The notes below the pieces were generated by a model, which did not search any database, had not been told where the DNA came from, and worked only from the letters and a program-made list of their open reading frames with translations. 64,000 nt of DNA from Martinezella rhizogenes (GTDB taxonomy: Bacteria > Pseudomonadota > Alphaproteobacteria > Rhizobiales > Rhizobiaceae). The stretch covers positions 487,964 through 551,963 of the forward strand of contig NZ_JUHG01000014.1 in the NCBI RefSeq assembly GCF_000799715.1, in the 5' to 3' direction. Below are positions 52,309 through 61,194 of this stretch, one piece after another. Numbering within the stretch: the stretch's first letter is position 1; the number at the start of each line of letters is the position of its first letter. Made by a program: the position numbers and the translations under genes.

Positions 52309-53346
52309 ATGAAACTTTCTTTCATTTCGAGCACAGCCATTCAGAATTCGATGCGCCAGACGATCCGTCAGGCGCAGAATGAGATGACGGATGCCTCGAC
52401 CGAGGCGACGACCGGCGTCTATGCCGACATCGGCGTCTCGCTCGGCAGTGGTACCGCGAGCAGCGTCAATCTCACGCGGGATGTGACGCGCATCGATTCC
52501 ATTCTCAGCAGCAATTCGGTCGTCAACCAGCGGATGACTTCCTCGCAGACGGCGCTCAGCGACATGTCCTCCCAGGCCCAGAAATTCATGGACCAGCTCG
52601 TGGCGCTGCGCGGCAACAATGACGGCAGCAGCGTGCAATTGACGCAGCAGACGGCGACCGCGACGCTTTCGAGCTTCGTTGCCGATGCCAACACCATGGT
52701 CAACGGTGAATATCTCTTCGCCGGCACCAATACCGACGTTCAGCCGATGACCGACAATTCTTCGACAGCGAATGCTGCGGTCCAGCAAGCCTTGAGCGAT
52801 TATGCAAGTGCTCAGGGCGTCGCAATCAGCGATCTGACGGGCGATCAGATGAAGGATTTCATCACGACCGTTGCCGAGCCGATGGTCACATCGGACAGCA
52901 GCTGGTCGGACTGGTCGAGCGCGTCGGATCAGAACATGTCGAGCCGCATCAGCAATTCCGAGGTCATCGAATCCTCGACCAATGCCAACGCCACCGGCAT
53001 GCGCTACCTGGCGCTTTCCACCACCATCGCCAATGCATTGATGGGACAGGGTTTGAGCCAGGGCGCGCTGAACGCGGTCACGGACCAGGCGACCAGCTAT
53101 GCGCGCCAGGCGATCGACGGGCTCAACGATCAGGCGAGCAAGCTCGGCCTGTCGCAATCGCGCCTGACGGATGCCAACACGTCGCTGAACGCCCAGAAAA
53201 CCATCATCAATACCAATATCGGCGATCTGACAGGGGTCGATCCTTACGAGGCGTCGACCAAGGTCAACAGTCTCGAGACTCAGCTCGAGACCGCTTACAC
53301 CATCGTCTCCAAGATCCAGCAGCTAAGCCTTGTAAATTACCTTTGA
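52309..53346 (+). CDS. flgL: Hook-filament junction protein FlgL
   Basis: FlgL (345 residues) is the second junction protein (HAP3), flagellin-like at both ends. The N-terminal part shows MRQTIRQAQNEMTDASTEAT and the FlgL-typical GEYLFAGTNTDVQPMTDNSS (about 134-153). The C-terminal helix ends TAYTIVSKIQQLSLVNYL. It is immediately downstream of flgK. Confidence 0.94.
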   Translation: MKLSFISSTAIQNSMRQTIRQAQNEMTDASTEATTGVYADIGVSLGSGTASSVNLTRDVTRIDSILSSNSVVNQRMTSSQTALSDMSSQAQKFMDQLVALRGNNDGSSVQLTQQTATATLSSFVADANTMVNGEYLFAGTNTDVQPMTDNSSTANAAVQQALSDYASAQGVAISDLTGDQMKDFITTVAEPMVTSDSSWSDWSSASDQNMSSRISNSEVIESSTNANATGMRYLALSTTIANALMGQGLSQGALNAVTDQATSYARQAIDGLNDQASKLGLSQSRLTDANTSLNAQKTIINTNIGDLTGVDPYEASTKVNSLETQLETAYTIVSKIQQLSLVNYL

Positions 53347-53383
53347 TGATCAAAGGGATGGAATGACCAAGAAGGATGCATGA

Positions 53384-53731
53384 ATGTATCAGTTCTCATA
53401 TGCGGAAGTCATGCAGGATGCAGTGGCCGACGCCAAGGAGCGAGAACGTCAGGTTCTGGACCGGTCGATTACTCTTCTCGCCGCAGCCCGTGACAAGGAG
53501 AAATACGGCCGCGAGGCGATCGAGGCGCTGTTCTACACAAGACGCGTCTGGGTTAGCTTCATCGAGGATCTGAAAAGTCCGGACAACCAGCTTAACGTCG
53601 AACTGCGCGCCAATCTCATCTCCATCGCACTTTGGATCCTGAAGGAATGCGACAGGATCCGGAGGCGCCAGTCGGAGAATTATCAAGGCATCATCGATGT
53701 CACCACCATCATCAGGGATGGACTTAAATGA
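53384..53731 (+). CDS. flaF: Flagellin synthesis/secretion facilitator FlaF
   Basis: FlaF (115 residues) is an alphaproteobacterial helical protein needed for flagellin production. It begins MYQFSYAEVMQDAVADAKER and contains AIEALFYTRRVWVSFIEDLK and NLISIALWILKECDRIR, matching the family. In Caulobacter it acts together with FlbT and binds flagellin. It overlaps flbT by ATGA. AAGGA lies upstream of the start. Confidence 0.94.
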   Translation: MYQFSYAEVMQDAVADAKERERQVLDRSITLLAAARDKEKYGREAIEALFYTRRVWVSFIEDLKSPDNQLNVELRANLISIALWILKECDRIRRRQSENYQGIIDVTTIIRDGLK

Positions 53732-54177
53732 AAAGTACGCTTCGCATATCGCTTAAAGCCGGGGAAAAAATCTTCATCAACGGGGCCGTGCTGCGCGTTG
53801 ACCGCAAGGTTGCCCTGGAATTCCTGAATGATGTGACCTTCCTGCTCGAGAACCATGTTCTCCAGCCGGAGGAGGCGACAACGCCGCTGCGCCAGCTCTA
53901 TTTCATCGCGCAGATGATCCTCATCAATCCGGAAGGCAAGGAGCAATCGACGGCGATGTTTCGCAAGTCGATCGTCATGTTGGTCTCGTGCTTCCGTCAC
54001 GAGGAAGTGCTCGCCGAGCTGAAGCGCATCGACGGCCTCGTCGCCACTGGCCGTGCTTTCGACGCGCTGAAGGCGATCCGTGGCCTCTACGCAATTGAGG
54101 ACACGATCCTGAACAATCAGGAAATGCCGGCAGCAACCATCGAGCATATTCGTCGGGAGATCGCACCGTGGCGGTAG
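53728..54177 (+). CDS. flbT: Flagellin mRNA regulator FlbT
   Basis: FlbT (149 residues) contains the family segments RISLKAGEKIFINGAVLRVD, RKVALEFLNDVTFLLENHVL and PLRQLYFIAQMILINPEGKE. In Caulobacter FlbT binds the 5' untranslated region of flagellin mRNA and limits its translation or stability. Here four flagellin leaders share a structured element, three of them hiding the ribosome binding site, which makes FlbT the natural candidate to act on them. It overlaps flaF and flgD. Confidence 0.94.
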   Translation: MKSTLRISLKAGEKIFINGAVLRVDRKVALEFLNDVTFLLENHVLQPEEATTPLRQLYFIAQMILINPEGKEQSTAMFRKSIVMLVSCFRHEEVLAELKRIDGLVATGRAFDALKAIRGLYAIEDTILNNQEMPAATIEHIRREIAPWR

Positions 54178-54650
54178 ATGCAATTACCAGCACCACCAGT
54201 GCCAGCACCGCTTCGAGCACCGCGGCAGCGGCATCGGCGAGCGCCAGCCTGAACTACAACGACTTTCTCAAGCTTCTCATCGCACAGATGAAGACGCAGG
54301 ATCCGACCGATCCGATGGATGCCACCCAGCAGATTTCGCAGCTCGCCAGCTTCTCTCAGGTCGAGCAGCAGATTCAGACGAACTCGCACCTGGAAACGGT
54401 GTTGCAGAACCAATGGATTTCGCAGGCGTCGGATTACATCGGCAAGGAGATCATGAGTGCCGACGGCACCGTCACCGGCACCATCAAGGAGGTAACCGTC
54501 TACTCGGACGGTATCATCGCGCAAACCGAAGCGGGCGACAAGGTCCTGTTGCAGTCCGGCGTCACCGTAGCGCCGGCGGGTACCACGATTGTCGCGCCGA
54601 CGACGACGAGCGATACTACCACCACTGATTCGTCGGACACCAGCTCATGA
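54168..54650 (+). CDS. flgD: Hook cap protein FlgD
   Basis: FlgD (160 residues) caps the growing hook. It has the signature NYNDFLKLLIAQMKTQDPTD and PMDATQQISQLASFSQVEQQ (about 29-68), preceded by a Ser/Thr/Ala-rich start. It is short compared with enterobacterial FlgD (about 230), lacking most of the C-terminal domain, as in other rhizobia. The start is GTG at 54168, inside the end of flbT (10-nt overlap). Confidence 0.93.
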   Translation: MAVDAITSTTSASTASSTAAAASASASLNYNDFLKLLIAQMKTQDPTDPMDATQQISQLASFSQVEQQIQTNSHLETVLQNQWISQASDYIGKEIMSADGTVTGTIKEVTVYSDGIIAQTEAGDKVLLQSGVTVAPAGTTIVAPTTTSDTTTTDSSDTSS

Positions 54651-54681
54651 TGAGCTGACTGAACTAGGGGACAAAGAGGCC

Positions 54682-54948
54682 ATGAACGAAGCCGATGCAT
54701 TGGATATCTTCCAGGCAGCCATCTGGACGGTGCTTGTCGCCTCCGGCCCGGCCGTTCTCGCCGCGATGGTCGTCGGTCTAGTCATCGCCCTGATCCAGGC
54801 GCTGACCCAGGTGCAGGAGGCCACGTTGACCTTCGTGCCGAAGATCGTCGCCGTCATGGTAACGGTCGGGATCAGCGCGCCCTTCGTCGGCTCGCAGATC
54901 TCGATCTTCACCAATCTGGTCTTCTCCCGTATCCAGTCGGGATTCTGA
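54682..54948 (+). CDS. fliQ: Flagellar export gate protein FliQ
   Basis: FliQ (88 residues, the family length) has two membrane spans (about 13-38 and 52-75) and the motif LVIALIQALTQVQEATLTFV followed by PKIVAVMV. The ATG at 54682 follows AAAGAGG. Upstream in-frame codons belong to the flgD end region. It works with FliP, FliR, FlhA and FlhB in the export gate. Confidence 0.96.
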   Translation: MNEADALDIFQAAIWTVLVASGPAVLAAMVVGLVIALIQALTQVQEATLTFVPKIVAVMVTVGISAPFVGSQISIFTNLVFSRIQSGF

Positions 54949-55092
54949 TTCCAGAGCGACCTTTGGGAAAAGATCACGCCAAGCGACTTGCGCGGAGCCA
55001 TTCTCGCGCAAGCTTCGCCTTCTACTGATCGGTTCGAATAGGGCAGGCGGTTCAGCCGTTTGCCTCCTCTCATGAAGAGACGGAATCGGTCG

Positions 55093-57180
55093 ATGGCGCA
55101 ACCACCCGCACTAGCACTTCCCAAAGTGAATCCCAGCGTCCGCGATATCGGGTTTGCCCTCGGTATCATGGGCATCCTCTGCGTGCTGTTCCTGCCGATC
55201 CCGCCGTTCCTCATCGATATGGGCCTGGCTTTTTCAATCGCGCTCTCTGTGCTGATCCTGATGGTGGCGCTTTGGATCAAGAAGCCGCTGGAATTCTCGT
55301 CCTTCCCGACCATCCTTTTGATCGCCACCATGATCCGTCTATCGCTGAACATTGCGACGACGCGCGTCATCCTTTCGCACGGCTATGAGGGTCACGACGC
55401 GGCGGGCGGGGTCATCGCGGGCTTCGCCAGCCTGGTCATGTCCGGCGATTTCGTCATCGGTCTGATCGTCTTCCTGATCCTGATCACCATCAATTTCATC
55501 GTCATCACCAAGGGCGCGACGCGTATCGCCGAAGTCGGCGCGCGTTTCACCCTGGATGCCATCCCCGGCAAGCAGATGGCGATCGACGCCGATCTCTCGG
55601 CCGGCCTGATCGACGAGAAGGAAGCGCAGCGGCGACGCAAGGAACTGGAGGAGGAAAGCTCCTTCTTCGGCGCGATGGACGGTGCCTCGAAATTCGTGCG
55701 CGGCGATGCCGTCGCCGGCCTGCTCATCACCTGCATCAACATTTTCGGCGGCATCATCATCGGCTATTTCCGCCACGGCATGGAGATCGGCCAGGCGGCG
55801 GATGTCTTCGTCAAGCTTTCCGTCGGTGACGGTCTGGTGTCGCAGATGCCGGCGCTCATCGTCTCGCTCGCCGCCGGTCTCCTCGTCTCGCGCGGCGGCA
55901 CCGCCGGCTCCACCGATCAGGCTGTCATGGATCAGCTGAGCGGCTATCCGCGCGCTCTTGCCGTGTCGGCGGTCCTCATGGGCATCCTGGCCGTCATGCC
56001 GGGCATGCCGTTCTTCCCCTTCATCGCTCTCTGCGGCCTGCTGGCGTCCGGTGCGTGGTTCATTCCGCGTCAGGTCGCGGCTGAAAACAAGCTGCTCCGT
56101 GACGCGGAAGAAAAGAAGGTGATGCAGACGAAGGAAATGGAAAAGGACTCGGTCAAGTCGGTCCTGAAGACCTCGGAAATAGAACTGGCGCTCGGTAAGA
56201 TCGTCTCGACCCGCCTGCTCGGCGCCCATCAGGAGCTGGCCTTCCGTGTCGGCAAGATGCGCAAGAAATTTGCGACGCAATACGGCTTTGTCGTGCCGGA
56301 AATCAAGGTGACCGACGACATCGCCATTGCCGACAAATCCTATCAGATCCGCATCCACGGCACGACGATCGCCTCCAACACCCTGCGCGTCGGCGAGGTG
56401 CTCGTGGTCACCGGCTCGGGCCGCAAGCCGACCGTTCCCGGCGACGAGATCCGCGAGCCCGCCTTCGGCATGCCCGCCGTCTCCGTCCTCGAAGCCTTCA
56501 CCGAGGATCTGAAGCGCGAGGGCTTCCAGCCGATCGACAATGTCTCCGTTGTGCTGACCCATATGAGCGAGGTCATCCGCAACAACCTGCCGGCGCTTCT
56601 CTCCTATAAGGACGTGAAGATCCTGATCGATCGCCTCGACCCGGAATACAAGAAGCTCGCCGACGAAATCTGCTCGTCGCACATGTCCTATTCCGGCCTG
56701 CAGGCGGTGCTCAAGCTTCTGCTCGCTGAGCGCGTCTCGATCCGCAACCTGCATCTCATTCTCGAAGCCGTGGCCGAACTCGCGCCGCATGTGCGCAAGA
56801 CGGAGCAGATTGTCGAGCATGTACGCATACGCATGTCGCAGCAGCTCTGCGGTGACCTGGCGGACAATGGCGTGTTGCGGGTACTGCGCCTTGGCAGCAA
56901 ATGGGACCTGATCTTCCATCAGGCGCTGAAGCGCGACCAGAAGGGCGAGATCGTCGAGTTCGACATCGATCCACGCAGCCTGGAGGAGTTCAGCGAGCAG
57001 GCGGGCAAAGTTATCCGTGAATACATGGACCGCGGCATGCCCTTCGTCCTTGTCACGTCGCCGGAAACGCGCTCCTATGTGCGCATGATCATCGAACGCC
57101 TGTTCGCGACCCTTCCGGTCTTGTCGCATGTGGAATTGGCCAAGGGGATCGAGATCAAGATTCTAGGTTCCATTTCATGA
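55093..57180 (+). CDS. flhA: Flagellar export gate protein FlhA
   Basis: FlhA (695 residues) has about eight membrane spans (about 20-325). The cytoplasmic loop contains the FHIPEP signature GARFTLDAIPGKQMAIDADL and SAGLIDEKEAQRRRKELEEE. The large cytoplasmic docking domain occupies about 360-695 and receives substrate-chaperone complexes. The ATG at 55093 gives the usual length; in-frame ATG codons at 55060 and 55072 lack ribosome binding sites. It overlaps fliR by ATGA. Confidence 0.97.
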   Translation: MAQPPALALPKVNPSVRDIGFALGIMGILCVLFLPIPPFLIDMGLAFSIALSVLILMVALWIKKPLEFSSFPTILLIATMIRLSLNIATTRVILSHGYEGHDAAGGVIAGFASLVMSGDFVIGLIVFLILITINFIVITKGATRIAEVGARFTLDAIPGKQMAIDADLSAGLIDEKEAQRRRKELEEESSFFGAMDGASKFVRGDAVAGLLITCINIFGGIIIGYFRHGMEIGQAADVFVKLSVGDGLVSQMPALIVSLAAGLLVSRGGTAGSTDQAVMDQLSGYPRALAVSAVLMGILAVMPGMPFFPFIALCGLLASGAWFIPRQVAAENKLLRDAEEKKVMQTKEMEKDSVKSVLKTSEIELALGKIVSTRLLGAHQELAFRVGKMRKKFATQYGFVVPEIKVTDDIAIADKSYQIRIHGTTIASNTLRVGEVLVVTGSGRKPTVPGDEIREPAFGMPAVSVLEAFTEDLKREGFQPIDNVSVVLTHMSEVIRNNLPALLSYKDVKILIDRLDPEYKKLADEICSSHMSYSGLQAVLKLLLAERVSIRNLHLILEAVAELAPHVRKTEQIVEHVRIRMSQQLCGDLADNGVLRVLRLGSKWDLIFHQALKRDQKGEIVEFDIDPRSLEEFSEQAGKVIREYMDRGMPFVLVTSPETRSYVRMIIERLFATLPVLSHVELAKGIEIKILGSIS

Positions 57181-57929
57181 TATCCGACCCCCAGGGCACC
57201 ATTCTGGCGTTGTTTCTCGCCTTCTGCCGCATTGGCGGTTGTGTAATGGTGCTTCCGGGGTTCTCGTCTGGCCGCGTGCCGCCGCAGATCCGGTTGCTGC
57301 TTTCGGCGGCCCTGTCGATGGCGATCCTGCCGCTGCTCTGGAATACGATCTATCCGCAGGTGTCCAAGAGCAGCGCTACCTATATCAGCCTGATTTTCAC
57401 CGAGGCGGTGATCGGCCTGATGTACGGCATGATGGCGCGGCTCTATACGCTCGGGCTGCAATTCGCCGGCACTGTTATTTCGATGCTGATCGGCTTCAAC
57501 GCGCCGGGGGGCATGGATATCATCGAGGACTCCAACGAGACGTCGCTCACCAGCATGATCAGCTTCTGCGGGCTGATGATATTGTTCGTCCTGGATTTCC
57601 ATCATTACGTCCTGCAGGCGCTGGTCGAGTCATATTCCGTCATTCCCTTCGGAGGCCATATCGATGTGCGCGCCTCGCTGGTGTCGGTGACGGACACGCT
57701 GGCGACCACCTTTTTCATCATGCTGCGGCTGGCGAGCCCCTTCCTGCTCTATGGATTGATGTTTCAGATCTCGATCGGCTTCATCAACAAGCTGGCGCCG
57801 CAGATCCCGATCTACTTCATTTCCACGCCCTATCTGCTGATGGGCGGGCTGTTCATGCTCTATCTCAGCATCGCGACGATGATCAGCCAGTTTTCCGGCG
57901 CCTTCCTTAGCGTCTTCAACGGGCATTAG
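57177..57929 (+). CDS. fliR: Flagellar export gate protein FliR
   Basis: FliR (250 residues) has five to six hydrophobic segments. Family motifs include LAFCRIGGCVMVLPGFSSGR and VPPQIRLLLSAALSMAILPL near the N-terminus and LASPFLLYGLMFQISIGFIN in the second half. It overlaps flhA by 4 nt and completes the export gate set in this operon. Confidence 0.96.
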   Translation: MISDPQGTILALFLAFCRIGGCVMVLPGFSSGRVPPQIRLLLSAALSMAILPLLWNTIYPQVSKSSATYISLIFTEAVIGLMYGMMARLYTLGLQFAGTVISMLIGFNAPGGMDIIEDSNETSLTSMISFCGLMILFVLDFHHYVLQALVESYSVIPFGGHIDVRASLVSVTDTLATTFFIMLRLASPFLLYGLMFQISIGFINKLAPQIPIYFISTPYLLMGGLFMLYLSIATMISQFSGAFLSVFNGH

Positions 57930-57934
57930 CGGCC

Positions 57935-58354
57935 ATGGCGGAGAAGAGCCGGTCCGAAAAACTGAAGCGCCTCGTCGCCGTGCAGCGTCACCTCGAGCGG
58001 ATCGCGGAAAACGAGCTTGCCGATACCACCCGGCAGCGCGCTGAGGTCAGCGATTCGATGGAGAAGGTGATTGACGCGATCAGCTCGGCCGATCCGGTGC
58101 ATGCGATATTTTCGATGCAGTATGCCCAGCGTTACGGCCGCCTGACGCTCAGGGACCAGCAGCTTGAGGGCATCCAGTCGCTGATCGAAATGAAGGTCCT
58201 GCAGGAGCGCACCAAGGCGGAGCGGCTGGAAGAGCATATGAAGGATGCACGCGAGCTCGAAACGCGCGAAGCGGACGACAATGCCGTCTACGATATCATC
58301 GATCAGCGCTTTGCCGATACCACGCCAGCCTCCAGCAAGGTTCAAAAACCATAA
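57935..58354 (+). CDS. FliJ-like coiled-coil protein
   Basis: This 139-residue protein is almost wholly charged alpha-helix (KLKRLVAVQRHLERIAENEL; LIEMKVLQERTKAERLEEHM). The size, charge pattern and location in the export operon are those of FliJ, the stalk-like protein of the FliI ATPase. FliJ is poorly conserved, so the call rests on architecture and context. It begins 5 nt after fliR. A 130-nt gap follows before the next gene. Confidence 0.65.
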   Translation: MAEKSRSEKLKRLVAVQRHLERIAENELADTTRQRAEVSDSMEKVIDAISSADPVHAIFSMQYAQRYGRLTLRDQQLEGIQSLIEMKVLQERTKAERLEEHMKDARELETREADDNAVYDIIDQRFADTTPASSKVQKP

Positions 58355-58484
58355 TCATTTCCATCTTGGAACAGGATGGCGGTTCGTTGGCTCGACCCTG
58401 GCTCCAACCGTTCGATTCGGCATGACCCATTCGGTGGCTGCTTTACGCATCCATGGATCATGCGACAGTGAAAGGAAACGTGAC

Positions 58485-59081
58485 GTGGCTATTTCGCCTC
58501 CGAGTGATTTGGTGCTGGATGTCGTCCAGGCCGCCAGTCCGGCCGATGTTCAGGCGGCTCAGGAGAAACTCGCTGCCAACAGGGCCGCCTTCGCCGCCAC
58601 CAGCCTGGCAGAAAACGGCAATGGCTTCGGCTCGACCGTGGACGCGCTCAACAGCGCCGCGACGCAGGCGGGCCTCAGCAACGCCAATACCCATGGCGGG
58701 GTGACGAAAGTGCCGCAGGTCTATCGCAAGTTCGAGGCCATGGTGCTGCAGAACTTCGTGAAGAACATGCTGCCCAACAGCGAGACGCTGTACGGCAAGG
58801 GCTCCACCGGCGAAATCTGGAAGGGCATGATGGCCGAGCAGATGGGCAATACGCTCGCCAAGAACGGCGGCGTCGGCATCGCCGAGAAGATGTATCAGGA
58901 TCAGGTCTCCAAGATGCGCAATACCGGCGCCATCAACTCGGCGACCAATGAGAACGACAAGAAGATGGCGCTGAGCGCCGTTGCCGATTTTCAGCGCAAG
59001 ACGCTCGCCGCCTCCGAAACCAACGGCGACTGCGATACCACGGTCACCAATCAAGACGCGTTGACATCCAAGAAAGCATGA
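58485..59081 (+). CDS. FlgJ-type rod-binding protein without muramidase domain
   Basis: This 198-residue protein has the rod-binding domain of FlgJ: KVPQVYRKFEAMVLQNFVKN and MLPNSETLYGKGSTGEIWKG, then MMAEQMGNTLAKNGGVGIAE (about 76-135). The peptidoglycan hydrolase domain of enterobacterial FlgJ is absent, as usual in alphaproteobacteria; the transglycosylase at 47712 may supply that activity. The start is GTG at 58485 with AAAGGAAA upstream; the open frame reaches further 5' but through sequence overlapping the previous gene. Confidence 0.82.
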   Translation: MAISPPSDLVLDVVQAASPADVQAAQEKLAANRAAFAATSLAENGNGFGSTVDALNSAATQAGLSNANTHGGVTKVPQVYRKFEAMVLQNFVKNMLPNSETLYGKGSTGEIWKGMMAEQMGNTLAKNGGVGIAEKMYQDQVSKMRNTGAINSATNENDKKMALSAVADFQRKTLAASETNGDCDTTVTNQDALTSKKA

Positions 59082-59094
59082 GTTGGGGGAAGAC

Positions 59095-59463
59095 ATGGAA
59101 GTAATTTCGAACGACTACCGGATCAAGTCGGTCCTCGGCCGCCTGGAACTGATCATCGACAATGAGAACAACCGGATCGGCAGCGATCCTGAATTCGATC
59201 TCAAGGTCTCGAACGCACATAAGAGCCGCTGCCTTTACGAGCTGTCGATGCTGTTTCGCGATACCAATCCGGCCGAATTGGCCGTCACCCATATCGAGCA
59301 GCTGCATGGGTTGAAGAAGAAGCTGACCTTGAACGCGCGACGTGTTGAGGCCCATCTCGAGGCCGTGCGCGCGGTCGCCGATATCCTGAAGAATGCGGTG
59401 CAGAACGCCGATGCGGACGGCACCTATTCGCAGGAACAATTTCGTGTCCGCGAGGCCGGATGA
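59095..59463 (+). CDS. FlgN-like probable flagellar chaperone
   Basis: A 122-residue helical protein (LGRLELIIDNENNRIGSDPE; LHGLKKKLTLNARRVEAHLE). Size, helical content and position recall FlgN, the chaperone of FlgK and FlgL. The ATG at 59095 follows GGGGGAAG; a TTG at 59083 is less likely. It starts 13 nt after the FlgJ-like gene and overlaps the next gene by 4 nt. The chaperone call is tentative. Confidence 0.6.
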   Translation: MEVISNDYRIKSVLGRLELIIDNENNRIGSDPEFDLKVSNAHKSRCLYELSMLFRDTNPAELAVTHIEQLHGLKKKLTLNARRVEAHLEAVRAVADILKNAVQNADADGTYSQEQFRVREAG

Positions 59464-59996
59464 TCAAGCTCGTCCTCACCGGTCTGTGGGTCTGCGTCGT
59501 GACATTGGCTTCGGTCTATGTCTCGGTACAGACGGCGACGGCGCCCGCGATCAGTCCTGACGACGCCAAGAAGGCGCAGCAGGAGTTCGTCAAGGGTGAA
59601 ACGATCAATGTGCCCGTCATCGCCGGTGGCCAGGTGATCGGCTATTTTCTCACCCGCATCTCCTTCATGATGGACAAAGGCAAGGCGGCTGCGTTGCAGA
59701 CGCCTTTGTCGGCCCTGACGACCGACGAGCTCTATTCGCTGCTGGTGGGCAACAAGGCGATCGACATCGCCCATGTCGAGACCTTCAATGTCGCCGCCTT
59801 TCGCGACGAGATCAAAAAGAACATGAATGAGCGGCTCGGCGGCGATTATGTCGGCGACGTGCTGGTCGAACAGCTTGATTATCTCTCGAAGAACGAAATC
59901 GGCAATGGCGAGGGTTCCGGCAAGAGAACCGCCAAGCCCGTGAAGATCGTCCAGGGCGATTCGCCATCGGACGCACCGCCGAAGCCGGCGCATTAG
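59460..59996 (+). CDS. Unknown single-span protein ending the flagellar cluster
   Basis: This 178-residue protein has one N-terminal hydrophobic segment (about 3-24: VLTGLWVCVVTLASVYVSVQ), probably a membrane anchor, then an extracytoplasmic domain with INVPVIAGGQVIGYFLTRIS and LTTDELYSLLVGNKAIDIAH. The overall layout is faintly FliL-like, but I see no firm family match. It overlaps the FlgN-like gene by ATGA and is the last gene of the long operon, so a basal-body or stator role is plausible. The C-terminus is Pro/Lys-rich. Confidence 0.75.
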   Translation: MIKLVLTGLWVCVVTLASVYVSVQTATAPAISPDDAKKAQQEFVKGETINVPVIAGGQVIGYFLTRISFMMDKGKAAALQTPLSALTTDELYSLLVGNKAIDIAHVETFNVAAFRDEIKKNMNERLGGDYVGDVLVEQLDYLSKNEIGNGEGSGKRTAKPVKIVQGDSPSDAPPKPAH

Positions 59997-60250
59997 GCTT
60001 TGTTCGAGCCGATTGATCCGGTTGTTCCGATCAAGGGGCGGCCGGGTTCGACGATGGGCTGAAACAGCATTAACGCCCCCTTACTTTTCCTTCGCAATTG
60101 CAATCGATTTTTCTAACGGAAGCTTGGGGCGGCCTTGTTATAAGCTCTCCCAGCGACGTTTCCCATGTCCTCGACGGACAGGTGGTTGAGATCCGCGTCG
60201 CAAATTTGCCGGCGCTGGGCGTATCAAGCGTCCGAGGCAGGAGGTCGTTC

Positions 60251-61093
60251 GTGAATCTGGTCGCAAATTTTGCCGTGCACGCATCGCGTCGAATGATTTT
60301 CGACCTGCCGGTCTGCGATCTCGGTTGGGAAGATACGCTCGCCTTCATCAACGAACTGGCCTCCCATCCCACCGGCCAGACCGTGATTTCCTTCGTCAAT
60401 GCCCACAACATGCTGATGATGCTGCGCGACGACGACTATCGTGATGTCCTGGCGCAAAATCTCGTTCTGCCCGATGGCGTCGGCCTGGATATCGCCTCGC
60501 GGATTGCCCATGGCGATCCCTTTCCCGCCAATCTGAACGGCACGGATTTCGTGCCGGCGCTGTTGACCTTCATGGATCGACCGAAGCGTATCGGCCTCGT
60601 CGGTGGCCGCCGCCATGTCATCGAGAAGGCCGCGGAAAATTTCCGCAAGCATGCGCCCTGGCATGAATTCATCGTCATTGCCGACGGTTTTTTCGGTGAA
60701 GCGGGGAATGATCTGGTGACGGCGGAGATCAGCAGTCTAGATATCGACGTGCTGATCGTCGGCATGGGAACCCCGCTGCAGGAAAAATGGGTTGCCGACC
60801 ATATCAGGCCGCAGCATGCCCGGCTGGTGATGACTGTCGGCGCCCTGTTCGATTTCATTTCCGGCACCGTGCCGCGCGCGCCGGCCCTGGTGCGGGCCAC
60901 GCGCTTTGAATGGGCCTATCGCCTGGCACAGGAGCCGGGCCGGCTGTGGCGGCGCTATATGCTCGGCGTACCGCTCTTCCTCTACCAGGTCGTCCGACAC
61001 CAGTTCGGCCGCAAGCAGCGCATCTTGCGTGCCGGCGAGCAACAGCCCGAATCCCCGTCGCAGCTTCCTGCGCGAGACAGGCTCGCCGGTTGA
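60251..61093 (+). CDS. WecG/TagA/CpsF family glycosyltransferase (GT26)
   Basis: This 280-residue enzyme shows the GT26 signatures: FVNAHNMLMMLRD, LVLPDGVGLDIASRIAHG, and GMGTPLQEKWVADHIRPQ. Members add a sugar (ManNAcA-type or related) to a lipid-linked intermediate in exopolysaccharide, teichoic acid or enterobacterial antigen synthesis, at the cytoplasmic membrane face. I chose GTG at 60251 because AGGAGG lies 6 nt before it; TTG at 60098 and ATG at 60293 are in frame. It precedes a chain-length protein gene, consistent with a polysaccharide role. Confidence 0.88.
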   Translation: MNLVANFAVHASRRMIFDLPVCDLGWEDTLAFINELASHPTGQTVISFVNAHNMLMMLRDDDYRDVLAQNLVLPDGVGLDIASRIAHGDPFPANLNGTDFVPALLTFMDRPKRIGLVGGRRHVIEKAAENFRKHAPWHEFIVIADGFFGEAGNDLVTAEISSLDIDVLIVGMGTPLQEKWVADHIRPQHARLVMTVGALFDFISGTVPRAPALVRATRFEWAYRLAQEPGRLWRRYMLGVPLFLYQVVRHQFGRKQRILRAGEQQPESPSQLPARDRLAG

Positions 61094-61194
61094 TCTACCT
61101 CTCGGGTAGTCGTTAACCTTTTCTTTGCTATGAAAATTTAGAATGGGTTAACCATCTGCATCGGTCGCTGACCATGCGTGAGAGATAACCCGCC

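Noticed and set aside
55339..57129. Long minus-strand open frame opposite flhA
   Set aside because: Asp/Arg/His/Leu-rich translation typical of antisense reading of a GC-rich gene; flhA is intact in the other direction.
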